Assembly: GCF_902168135.1 (NCBI RefSeq)
Contig: NZ_CABHOL010000042.1
Location: 1 to 39,479, forward strand
DNA length: 39,479 nucleotides
Direction: 5' to 3'
DNA from: an uncultured Fluviicola sp.
GTDB lineage: Bacteria > Bacteroidota > Bacteroidia > Flavobacteriales_D > Crocinitomicaceae
In this document: piece by piece, positions 32,719 through 39,479 of the stretch
Layout of the letters: the number at the start of each line of letters is the position of its first letter
Position numbering within the stretch: the stretch's first letter is position 1
The notes under the pieces: generated by a model
The model's input: the letters and a program-made list of their open reading frames with translations, nothing else
Databases searched by the model: none
What the model was told of the DNA's origin: nothing
Made by a program: the position numbers and the translations under genes

Positions 32719-33249
32719 ATGAAAAGAAGTATCTTTTTAATGGCAGTACTCCTCCTGGTTGGGGGAGTATTTGCGTTCACACAGGTAAAAACCTGGAAGA
32801 TCGGGAAAGATTATAACGTTGATTTCTCAGCAAAGGGAGTGAACGGGATCTTTAAAACACTTAGTGGAACTGTCAATTTTGATGAAGCTAAGTTGTCCGA
32901 ATCCAAATTCGTTTTTACCATTGATGTGAATTCGATCAATACCGGGAATGGTTTGCAAAACAAACATGCTCTTGGTGCTGAGTGGTTCAATGCGGATAAA
33001 TACCCGAACATCAAATTCACTTCTTCTTCTATTGAAAAGAAAGAGAATGGTTATGCCGCAAAAGGAAAACTGACAGTGAAAGATGTGACAAAGGAAATCA
33101 CAATCCCATTCACTTTCACAAAATCAGGGAGTAAAGGGAAAATTGCTTCTTCTTTCTCCATCGATCGTTCGACTTACAATGTTGGAAAACCTGGCGGAGA
33201 CGTCGGAAGTTCCATTAAGATCAACGTAACGATACCGGTAACGAAATAA
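32719..33249 (+). CDS. YceI family periplasmic protein (copy 2)
   Basis: A 176-residue exported YceI protein (signal IFLMAVLLLVGGVFAF). The core blocks VKTWKIGKDYNVDFSAKGVNGIFKTLSGTVNF, SINTGNGLQNKHALGAEWFNADKYPNIKF, AAKGKLTVKDVTKEITIPF and FSIDRSTYNVG match the family. In the first conserved strand the usual S-R-x-x-F is replaced by YNVDFSAKG, so ligand preference may differ from copy 1. It ends the plus-strand unit, followed by a terminator at 33303-33331. Confidence 0.93.
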   Translation: MKRSIFLMAVLLLVGGVFAFTQVKTWKIGKDYNVDFSAKGVNGIFKTLSGTVNFDEAKLSESKFVFTIDVNSINTGNGLQNKHALGAEWFNADKYPNIKFTSSSIEKKENGYAAKGKLTVKDVTKEITIPFTFTKSGSKGKIASSFSIDRSTYNVGKPGGDVGSSIKINVTIPVTK

Positions 33250-33302
33250 GAGAAAGCACTGCTTTCGATATACGTCAGCCACAGCTGACAATAATAATAT
33301 TG

Positions 33303-33331
33303 AAGCCTTCGTCAATTGATGAAGGCTTTTA
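33303..33331 (+). terminator. Intrinsic terminator after the YceI pair
   Basis: AAGCCTTC (33303-33310) pairs with GAAGGCTT (33321-33328), with inner palindromic TCAATTGA, then T-rich sequence. A separate GTCAGC/GCTGAC hairpin lies at 33274-33289. Confidence 0.8.
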
Positions 33332-33347
33332 TTTTAATAAAGTGTTT

Positions 33348-33403
33348 TAATTCGTAATTCGTAATTCGTAATTCGTAATTCGTAATTCGTAATTCGTAAT
33401 TCG
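33348..33403. repeat. Tandem 7-bp repeat, TAATTCG x8
   Basis: Eight exact copies of TAATTCG run from 33348 to 33403, followed by TAATTTT. The array lies between the convergent YceI and corA genes, 8 bp beyond the corA stop. It resembles slippage-prone microsatellite-like arrays; a second array of another unit is at 1633-1696. Confidence 0.95.
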
Positions 33404-33411
33404 TAATTTTG

Positions 33412-34362
33412 TTAAAGCCACTTTTTCCGCTTAAAATAAAGCAGCGTTAAAGCAGACGAGGCAATCATCAGTACTACTGCTACCGGATAACCGAATGAAA
33501 AATCCAATTCAGGCATGACTCTGAAATTCATCCCATAAACACTTGCGATTAATGTTGGCGGCATGAATATGACCGAAACCACTGTAAAGATCTTAATAAT
33601 CTTATTTTGTTCGATATTCACCAAACCCATTAAAGTATCCTGTAAATATTCCAGGCGTTCAAAACTGAATTGCGTATGCTGGAGCAGGGAAGTAATATCT
33701 TTCATAATAACGCGGAGACGTTCACCTGTTTCTGCATCAATAAAAGGCGAGCGCAGCAAGGCAGAAATTAAGCGCTGCTTGTCTGTAATACTTTCACGGA
33801 TTAGAATGGTATTTTCCTGTAATTCGGCAATCTTACGCAACGTCTTTTCTTCGGGATCGGACAGGCTCTGTACTTTCCGGCTGATGACATTGGTAATGCG
33901 GGTAAGACTTTCAATATAATCGGCGTCCAGGTCAATGCGTGTTTCCAAAAGCAGGACCCAAATCTGTGATCCCGAACGAATGAAATCCTGTCTGGCAACT
34001 TTGATCTTTTTAACTACTTCTGCGAAAGACTGTAATTCCGTGTTGCGAACCGTAAATAAAATATTTTCTTTCAACAAAAAGGAAACCTGGTGAATCTTAG
34101 GTGTATCTGCTTCTTTCAGGAAACCGCTGTTGGCTTTAATCGAGATATGGTCTTCCGAGTAACGCGAACTGCTTTCAATTTCTACCGCTTCTTTGTAAGT
34201 CGGCAGTTTTACCTTGAAGAACTCACACACCTGGTCTTTCTCTTCCTGACTGGCGTGAAGCAGATCGATCCATAAATAATTTCTTTTGGGGTCGAGAACC
34301 GCTTTTTCAGGATATTTTTCCCAAACCAGCTCATTTTCGTGTGTGTAAAATACGCGAATCAT
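33412..34362 (-). CDS. corA: Magnesium/cobalt transporter CorA
   Basis: A 316-residue inner membrane channel. The N-terminal alpha/beta domain (about 1-160) and long coiled-coil helix (about 160-255) lead to TM1 (IFTVVSVIFMPPTLIASVYGMNF), which ends in the signature GMN (YGMNF). TM2 is AVVLMIASSALTLLYFKRKKWL, with a basic C-terminal tail. CorA pentamers conduct Mg2+, and also Co2+ or Ni2+, into the cytosol. The length is standard. It is convergent with the YceI pair across the 7-bp tandem repeat. Confidence 0.96.
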   Translation of the reverse strand: MIRVFYTHENELVWEKYPEKAVLDPKRNYLWIDLLHASQEEKDQVCEFFKVKLPTYKEAVEIESSSRYSEDHISIKANSGFLKEADTPKIHQVSFLLKENILFTVRNTELQSFAEVVKKIKVARQDFIRSGSQIWVLLLETRIDLDADYIESLTRITNVISRKVQSLSDPEEKTLRKIAELQENTILIRESITDKQRLISALLRSPFIDAETGERLRVIMKDITSLLQHTQFSFERLEYLQDTLMGLVNIEQNKIIKIFTVVSVIFMPPTLIASVYGMNFRVMPELDFSFGYPVAVVLMIASSALTLLYFKRKKWL

Positions 34363-34449
34363 AAGGACAGATTTTGAGTGAATGACTAAAATGCTTGCGC
34401 TAAAGCTTCAGAATCGGCGCAGTGTCACAAAGATGGCCTTTTTCATTTA

Positions 34450-34472
34450 AACCCCGCTAAAACAGCGGAGTT
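34450..34472 (-). terminator. Weak hairpin terminator candidate
   Basis: On the minus strand CCGCT-GTTTT-AGCGG forms a 5-bp core stem with partial outer pairing and a short T-run (GGGGTTT). It lies 138-160 bp downstream of the NTF2-like stop and upstream of corA. A 9-bp inverted repeat (GAATAGTGT/ACACTATTC, 34510-34554) lies nearby. Confidence 0.4.
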
Positions 34473-34609
34473 ATTTTCTGTTAACAGTTGGTTTTGCTGC
34501 TTCTCATGTGAATAGTGTCAAAATAGTATTCGGATTCTAAAATTTACACTATTCTGCTGCAACAGATCTATCGAAGCAGTGCTTTGTCTTCTTTTCAATT
34601 TTTGCATTA

Positions 34610-35053
34610 TCAATTCTTCTTCCGCCGTGTATCCGTTATCACCAAAATCTTCCAGCTGCCGTCCGTTTTGGCCAGTTGAAAAGCATTTACTCCTTCGTGT
34701 GAATAGACATTGTCGACATAAAAGGCGTACTTGGTCCAAACCGTTGCTAAATTATCGTCGATCCTGATCTCACAGGAAAGCAGGCGTTCATCCCAAACTT
34801 CTTTGTGTGGAGTACCAATTGCATTTATAAAAGAAATGATCGAATCACTGTGCAGTTTGGCTTCCCCTTTTGAATTGACGAAACTGGTGTTTAGCACTGC
34901 TCCCGGGAAAAAGATTTTCCGGACTTGTGAACTGTCGCCTTTCCGCATGCCATCAAACAACTGATCGATTACTTTACGGACTTCTTTCTTTTCTGCTTTT
35001 TGGGTATAGGCAAAAGCGGGAAAGAGCAGGATTAGAAGCAGAATCTTTTTCAT
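34610..35053 (-). CDS. Exported NTF2-like/SnoaL-like protein
   Basis: A 147-residue protein with a signal peptide (LLLILLFPAFAYTQ). The cone-shaped NTF2-like fold is suggested by KKEVRKVIDQLFDGMRKGDSSQVRKIFFPGAVL, LHSDSIISFINAIG, CEIRIDDNLATVWTKYAFYVD and GVNAFQLAKTDGSWKILVITDTRRK. These proteins are small ligand-binding or enzyme scaffolds; no catalytic set is recognised. It lies 139 bp downstream of the lysozyme-like gene on the same strand. Confidence 0.85.
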   Translation of the reverse strand: MKKILLLILLFPAFAYTQKAEKKEVRKVIDQLFDGMRKGDSSQVRKIFFPGAVLNTSFVNSKGEAKLHSDSIISFINAIGTPHKEVWDERLLSCEIRIDDNLATVWTKYAFYVDNVYSHEGVNAFQLAKTDGSWKILVITDTRRKKN

Positions 35054-35192
35054 ACCTATGGTTTTGTCCGAAAGATAAGAGAAATCTTTTCAGGAAGATC
35101 TTTAATGATTACAATCGGAAATAGAGCCTGTACAAATGGTGCATGAGTTCGTAAAATTGCGGAATTCCCTTTGAAGTTGAGGAGTCTGTGGT

Positions 35193-36365
35193 TTATTCTT
35201 CTGGCACAGCCCGCTTAATAACAGTCCTCGGTTCTTCAAAACTTTTCTTTTTATAAGGAAAAACATCCGCCAATTCACCGCTATAAAAGAATTCATAAGC
35301 CACAGACCCGAAAGTATAATCCGTATCCTTGATCTTATAAACAGAACCACCCACAGCTGGATTCGGTTTTGGTTTGGAGCGCTGGAAACCAAGATTGAAC
35401 AAAGAAGCAAGGATTTCCGGGCGGTCATCGATCGGATAGCCGGCCTTTTCCCATTGGGTTTTGATTTCTCTCAGGAATAAAGCGGTATACAAATAGGAAT
35501 AGTAATGGTTTTCAAACTGGACCAAACGCTGAAGGCGTAAATCCAATGTGTCGTTGCCTTTTGTGGTGAAATTGGCGGTGGAATCAAAATCCAGGAGCGC
35601 TTCGTATTTTTCGCCGGGATAGAACTCGCTGTCTTTTTCCGCTAAATAACGCTCAATGGTTAAAGCTGTCCCGTTCTTAATTCCCGTTACACCATAAGAA
35701 AGATGGTTTTCCAAAGCAAGAACCTTCAGTGGTCCCATGTAGCGCTTATACGATTCCCGGTTCGAATTGAATAAGCGGATCTGTTCGCCTACCAGGCAGG
35801 CAACAATCAAACGCGGTTCAACTCCGGTCACATGGTAAACCGAATCAATGTATTTCTTATCCTTGGTAACGGCTTGTTTAAAATCCTGCCACTCGGCAAT
35901 ATTCATCCATTCGAAAACGCTCAGTCCGGTAGTTTTTTGAGAAGCATTTTCATTCTTGTATTTCCATTTGGCAAATGCTTTACGGTAAGCTTTGTTCTTT
36001 CTCAACTGAAGATCAACTGCATCCAGCATGCGCAGCGCTAATTTTTCGTCCTTGTTCTCATTATAAACCGAAAGGATATAATTAGCGTTCTTCGGGTAGA
36101 ATTCATTGACAAGCATAATGCGGTTCAATACCTCAAAGCGGTGCTTGATCATCGAAACGGAATCAACTTTGAAGGATTGATCGTATTTGTTATGCATTTC
36201 GGCAAAATAGCGGTTGTTCTCATCAATAGAACCGCCTTCATTTGTCCAGTTGAATTTGACCGCAAAATAGGTTGCTGTAAGAATGAATCCATAAGTCGCA
36301 AAACCGTAAAGAAGAATGGTGTACGGTATTTTAAACCATTTTTTTCGGAGGAAGGAGAATTTCAT
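35193..36365 (-). CDS. Membrane-anchored lysozyme-like (DUF1402-like) protein
   Basis: A 390-residue protein from the ATG at 36365 (MKFSFLRKKWF), which follows a perfect -7 element. An in-frame extension to 36461 would cross that promoter and is rejected. One N-terminal span (YTILLYGFATYGFILTATYF) anchors it. The domain with VEPRLIVACLVGEQIRLF (Glu194) and the downstream RPEILASLFNLGFQRSKPKPNP recall DUF1402 and lytic-transglycosylase-like folds, in which one Glu acts on peptidoglycan. Activity is inferred. It is followed by the NTF2-like gene. Confidence 0.7.
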   Translation of the reverse strand: MKFSFLRKKWFKIPYTILLYGFATYGFILTATYFAVKFNWTNEGGSIDENNRYFAEMHNKYDQSFKVDSVSMIKHRFEVLNRIMLVNEFYPKNANYILSVYNENKDEKLALRMLDAVDLQLRKNKAYRKAFAKWKYKNENASQKTTGLSVFEWMNIAEWQDFKQAVTKDKKYIDSVYHVTGVEPRLIVACLVGEQIRLFNSNRESYKRYMGPLKVLALENHLSYGVTGIKNGTALTIERYLAEKDSEFYPGEKYEALLDFDSTANFTTKGNDTLDLRLQRLVQFENHYYSYLYTALFLREIKTQWEKAGYPIDDRPEILASLFNLGFQRSKPKPNPAVGGSVYKIKDTDYTFGSVAYEFFYSGELADVFPYKKKSFEEPRTVIKRAVPEE

Positions 36366-36388
36366 TCGTGTTAGATTAAAAAATGATG

Positions 36389-36396
36389 CAAAACTA
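36389..36396 (-). promoter_or_regulatory. -7 element of the lysozyme-like gene
   Basis: Minus-strand TAGTTTTG (36396-36389) matches TAnnTTTG exactly, 24 bases before the ATG at 36365. A TTG lies 17 bases further upstream. Confidence 0.55.
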
Positions 36397-36498
36397 AAAA
36401 TAGAATTGGAACGCAAGATGGTTTTAACAGATCCAACGAATTGAAAATGTAAAATGGACAATGAGACGATTTGTAGTCAGAGATCATTAAGGGTCTCA

Positions 36499-36523
36499 AA
36501 CAAGAAGAGGCGAAGCTCTTGTT
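36499..36523 (-). terminator. Hairpin after the VWA gene
   Basis: AACAAGA (36499-36505) and TCTTGTT (36517-36523) form a 7-bp stem about 25 bases after the VWA stop on the minus strand; only a short T-run is present, so termination is uncertain. Confidence 0.4.
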
Positions 36524-36546
36524 AATTGTACCTTTTCAATTGTCAA

Positions 36547-37968
36547 TTATTTCTTGAGACCTTTGAAAGAAGCAATCCGTATCTCCTGCATCAAATTAGA
36601 ATGTGCATCTGCCAGTTTTTGGATAGGTACAAAACGCCCGTTCCCAAACTGTGCTGCTTCTTCCATGAGTTTTGCATCCCTTTCCCGGGTTTGAATCCCT
36701 ACAACGGAAAAGACGACCCCGTTTTTCGCGTATTTCTGAACGGTTTTTTGATAATCCTCCGAATCTTTGTTGAAAGCTCCGTCAGTAATCACAATTACCA
36801 TGTTGGTCTTATTGGCATCGTAATTTTTCATGACTTCTTTGTAGCCCATTTTAATTCCTTTTCCACCGGCAGTCATACCAATGGGCCGCAGGTTTGAAAT
36901 GGATTTTTGCAGATCTTCCTTGTGGTCTCCGGAAGTTGGAGCCTGGAATACTTCTGCTGTGCTGGCGTAGGTGACCAATCCCATTTTATCCTGCGGACGC
37001 AGTTTACTCACCAGTTGGTTCAGGGAGTATTTCATCAGGTCCATTTTTTCGCCCATTTTCATGGAACTGGAAATATCGAGCACGAAAACGACATTTACAT
37101 CCCTGAAGTAAGATTCATCAAAATTTTCGGAAGGAATGGAAACCAATTCCGGCATTACTTTTTGGGTCGTAGTGTCAATGATCTCGTTAGCCATTTGTTC
37201 ATTAAGCTTCTCCTGTGCTTCTTCAGGCGGAAGCTGCTGAGCGATTTCCTCCGGTTCCTGAACAGGTTCCTTTGTTGGGACTGGAGGATCGTAAGCCGGA
37301 TTTTTCGATAAAGGAATAGTAATCTCGGAAATCTCAGGCCCGACATAAATTCCGGCTTCTTTGGTTAAATAGCCTTCCCGGCTGACCAAAAAATAGAAGA
37401 ATCCCGGGGGAAGTTTTTCGGTGAATTTTCCCAACCTGCCTGTGATCCAGGTTCCGCTTGGCTGGCCGTTGTGAATAATACTTACCGTGGATTTTGATAA
37501 TAATTCCTGGGTTGCCTTGTCGATGGTAATGATCGTTAACTCGCTGGGAGCATTCGGTCCTGCCGGAACAGCATTGAAATCCGGGCATTTGGTCAGGTAA
37601 TTATCGTCCGGAAGATCTTCTGTAACAGTTCCGACCAAACGGTAAATAATCGGGTTTGCCTGGTCGCTCATGAACAATTTCAGAACGTAATTGAAATTTC
37701 CCTTTTTCGAAGGGTTGACCTGGATCCGCAGCTGAGCTGTGGAAAGCGGTTCAATGAGATCCGCAGTCAATCGGTATGTAACTTCCGGACTGTGCTCCAC
37801 ACGAAGAATGTATATTTTTTCTTCTGTCGGATTCCCGATGTTCAGATCGATGTACCGTTTGGATTTCGAATCAATTGCCCCGTATTCCAGGAAATCTTCC
37901 GAATTGGATTGTTGTCCGTGAACGAGTCCACAAATGAATAAAACACAAATGATGGCTAAAATTCTCAT
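36547..37968 (-). CDS. Exported VWA domain protein
   Basis: A 473-residue exported protein (signal LAIICVLFICGLVHG). The first 120 residues form an Ig-like DUF1573-type domain (KSKRYIDLNIGNPTEEKIYILRVEH). A carboxypeptidase-regulatory-like segment follows (about 140-225), then a Pro/Glu-rich linker (about 228-265) and a C-terminal von Willebrand A domain (about 290-470). The MIDAS metal site is complete: DISSS (298-302), Thr366 in MTAGGKG and Asp396 in ITDGAF. VWA domains bind protein partners through a divalent cation. The partner is unknown. It lies 70 bp downstream of the mannosyltransferase gene on the same strand. A possible -7 element, TATTTTAG, is at 37991-37984. Confidence 0.9.
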   Translation of the reverse strand: MRILAIICVLFICGLVHGQQSNSEDFLEYGAIDSKSKRYIDLNIGNPTEEKIYILRVEHSPEVTYRLTADLIEPLSTAQLRIQVNPSKKGNFNYVLKLFMSDQANPIIYRLVGTVTEDLPDDNYLTKCPDFNAVPAGPNAPSELTIITIDKATQELLSKSTVSIIHNGQPSGTWITGRLGKFTEKLPPGFFYFLVSREGYLTKEAGIYVGPEISEITIPLSKNPAYDPPVPTKEPVQEPEEIAQQLPPEEAQEKLNEQMANEIIDTTTQKVMPELVSIPSENFDESYFRDVNVVFVLDISSSMKMGEKMDLMKYSLNQLVSKLRPQDKMGLVTYASTAEVFQAPTSGDHKEDLQKSISNLRPIGMTAGGKGIKMGYKEVMKNYDANKTNMVIVITDGAFNKDSEDYQKTVQKYAKNGVVFSVVGIQTRERDAKLMEEAAQFGNGRFVPIQKLADAHSNLMQEIRIASFKGLKK

Positions 37969-38038
37969 ACCTGATTGAATAGTCTAAAATACAATAATTT
38001 TGGACTGCAAGAAGAATGCCTGTTTTTACAAGGCAAGA

Positions 38039-39403
38039 TTATTTTTTGATGTATTCGTAAAGATAGTGGATGTCCTGGTTGTCAAATCCCTTTACATAGT
38101 AATTCAGGGATTTTTCTCTTTCCGAGATACTTTGTCCTTTCAGTTGAAAACCCATTGCTTCGAGGTTTCCGGGAGAAGTATTATTAGTCAGATCATAACC
38201 ACGCACCACGATTAAATTTACCCTGTTTGCTTTAATTAGTGTATCAGAAAGATTTCCAAGATTATCTATTTGTCGGGATTCCAGGTGTTTTTCCGAATAT
38301 GCTTTTTCAGGAAGAGTTCCCCAGGGATTATATGGATTTGCAAAAGGTGTATGGATGAGATTGATCTTTTGTGTGCCGTAATAGTGATGAATGTATTTGG
38401 TTATTTCCGAACGTCCGAGCCCAGCTGATTTGGTAGTCATGACCGATAATCCGCAACTATTAACAAAGAATAATCCTGCGATAGTGCAGTAAACAACGAT
38501 TTTGTTGATCTTTTTGAATTTTCCACCATTATTTTTTAAAAACAAAAAGGTCGAGATAATCAGGTAGGGGAAAAGAAATAGGATAGGAAATAAGAAGCGC
38601 TCTTCCTTGTGTGATATCAATGAGTGAATAAGTATAAAAGGGACAATGAACCAAACAATGGGATTTTTCCGGTTGATAATGATCCCGGCTGCCAGGGAAA
38701 TGATAAGTATGACTCCTATAAATTGAGTAGGAAGCTGATAGCATGTTTCCAGGTAGTAAAATCTGGTTGACATTCCGAAACTGGATTCGTTTTGATTGAG
38801 TATGTCATTTTCAAAGAATAACCAGAAATAATTCCAGGGAGTGAAGGTCCATTCGGAATAAAACCAACGGTCAATAAATACTCCAAGGAGCAGTATTCCT
38901 GAAAAACCGATTAGAATGAGTAGTGTCGTTTTTAGTTTTTGTTTTCCAAAGATGAGATGGAAGGCACCGATTCCGATAAAACCAAACGCCATTTGAAAAC
39001 GGAACAGGAAAGATAGCCCAAGTAATAATCCCACGATGAATGCGTGGTCGTTGGTTTTTCCAATTTCGAAATAAAATCCGAGCGCAAAAAGCAGGCAAAT
39101 GGCCGCCCATGTTTCGGAAGAAAATCGTACGGACAAAAAGGGGATATACCAGCTTAAAAGCAGGAGTGCCAGGTAGGTATATTGCAAAAAGGATTCCGAT
39201 TGTGATGATTTGAATAATAGAACTCTGGATTTTTTGAAAAAAAAGGCCAGTGAAGAAAAGCTCATCAATCCACTAACCAAACGAAGAATAAATAAGGAGG
39301 TGTAGATGTCTTTAATTTGAAAAAAGGTGTTGATTTTGAAAATAAAATAAGCTAATACAGGAAGCAGGCTGGAACGAATTTTAGCATGGTATTCCCATGC
39401 AAG
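38039..39403 (-). CDS. GT22-type (Alg9/PIG-B-like) mannosyltransferase, N-terminus missing at contig end
   Basis: About 454 genuine residues with 9-10 membrane spans. The motif SLISHKEERFLFPILFLFPYL is the HKEERF signature of glycosyltransferase family 22, dolichol/polyprenol-phosphate-mannose-type GT-C enzymes, and LAWEYHAKIRSSLLPVLAYF matches the W-E-...-R-S-x-L-x-P block that follows the first catalytic loop. That loop, with its acidic residue and TM1, lies upstream and is missing, because the genomic sequence stops at 39403. The open frame continues into adapter as the well-known artefactual start MYKRQ (GTG at 39418), which must be removed. GT22 is best known from eukaryotes; bacterial members are less studied. 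The C-terminal part (about 330-459) is a soluble domain. Confidence 0.82.
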   Translation of the reverse strand, partial: LAWEYHAKIRSSLLPVLAYFIFKINTFFQIKDIYTSLFILRLVSGLMSFSSLAFFFKKSRVLLFKSSQSESFLQYTYLALLLLSWYIPFLSVRFSSETWAAICLLFALGFYFEIGKTNDHAFIVGLLLGLSFLFRFQMAFGFIGIGAFHLIFGKQKLKTTLLILIGFSGILLLGVFIDRWFYSEWTFTPWNYFWLFFENDILNQNESSFGMSTRFYYLETCYQLPTQFIGVILIISLAAGIIINRKNPIVWFIVPFILIHSLISHKEERFLFPILFLFPYLIISTFLFLKNNGGKFKKINKIVVYCTIAGLFFVNSCGLSVMTTKSAGLGRSEITKYIHHYYGTQKINLIHTPFANPYNPWGTLPEKAYSEKHLESRQIDNLGNLSDTLIKANRVNLIVVRGYDLTNNTSPGNLEAMGFQLKGQSISEREKSLNYYVKGFDNQDIHYLYEYIKK

Positions 39404-39479
39404 CTGTCTCTTATACACATCTCCGAGCCCACGAGACGGACTCCTATCTCGTATGCCGTCTTCTGCTTGAAAAAAAAAA
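39404..39479. other. Illumina Nextera adapter read-through (not genomic)
   Basis: CTGTCTCTTATACACATCT (39404-39422) is the Nextera transposase mosaic end. It is followed by CCGAGCCCACGAGAC (39423-39437), an 8-base i7 index GGACTCCT (39438-39445, N705), ATCTCGTATGCCGTC plus TTCTGCTTG (39446-39469, P7 end) and A10 (39470-39479). This is exactly the read-through product of a short Nextera insert, so the bases should be trimmed. Confidence 0.99.

Noticed and set aside
35102-35428. Minus-strand 108-residue ORF overlapping the lysozyme-like gene end
   Set aside because: Alternate frame of 35193-36365 with no recognisable features.
1-39479. tRNA, rRNA, IS element, integrase or phage genes
   Set aside because: None could be identified by reading; very short or degenerate remnants cannot be excluded without a search.

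Overview
The window looks like chromosomal DNA of a Bacteroidota, most likely a Flavobacteriales member (a Fluviicola/Crocinitomicaceae-like relative is plausible but unproven). Supporting signs are type IX secretion C-terminal sorting domains, a TonB receptor with a carboxypeptidase-regulatory N-terminal domain, DUF2911, PorT-like and BBP2-like barrels, absence of Shine-Dalgarno sequences, and several perfect TAnnTTTG (-7) promoter elements. No rRNA, tRNA, CRISPR, IS element or phage gene was seen. The last 76 bases (39404-39479) are Illumina Nextera adapter, i7 index and poly-A, so genuine genomic sequence ends at 39403.

Layout. (1) 1-3676, minus strand: a GbsR/MarR repressor, TolC-like outer membrane factor, membrane fusion protein and the start of an RND pump. 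A promoter and a 13-bp inverted-repeat operator lie upstream of the repressor gene. (2) 3920-11499, plus strand: two tandem DUF4331 exported proteins, a TPR lipoprotein and a TonB-dependent receptor with a His-rich plug. This is a coherent surface system of unknown substrate. (3) 11628-13732: CsbD-like stress protein, coiled-coil lipoprotein, small hypothetical protein and porin-like barrel, separated by terminators. (4) 13900-16209: two paralogous regulators with a degenerate HMA-like N-terminus and an AraC HTH, then a DUF2911 protein. (5) 16321-18568, minus strand: a putative copper unit of a Cys-rich small protein, an MbnP-family lipoprotein and an MbnH-like diheme protein. (6) 18734-27605: a BBP2-like barrel; a sodium/solute symporter with a translationally coupled 36-residue membrane peptide; a large PIG-L deacetylase; TspO; an MHS-type MFS permease; and an unassigned secreted protein. 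(7) 27606-28101: an intergenic region carrying a compact transcription unit (promoter, 17-codon ORF, G-poor C/A-rich RNA, strong terminator), a candidate new small RNA. (8) 28102-33249: Ogt, a large T9SS-exported protein with FG-GAP-like repeats, a small membrane protein and two tandem YceI proteins. (9) 33412-39403, minus strand: CorA, an NTF2-like protein, a lysozyme-like membrane protein, a VWA protein and a GT22-type mannosyltransferase cut off by the contig end.

Most interesting for follow-up are the DUF4331/TPR/TonB cluster, the MbnP/MbnH/Cys-motif unit, the 27.8-28.0 kb RNA and the hidden 36-residue peptide overlapping the symporter. Promoters, operators and RNAs are pattern-based inferences; protein families were assigned by motif recognition without database searches.
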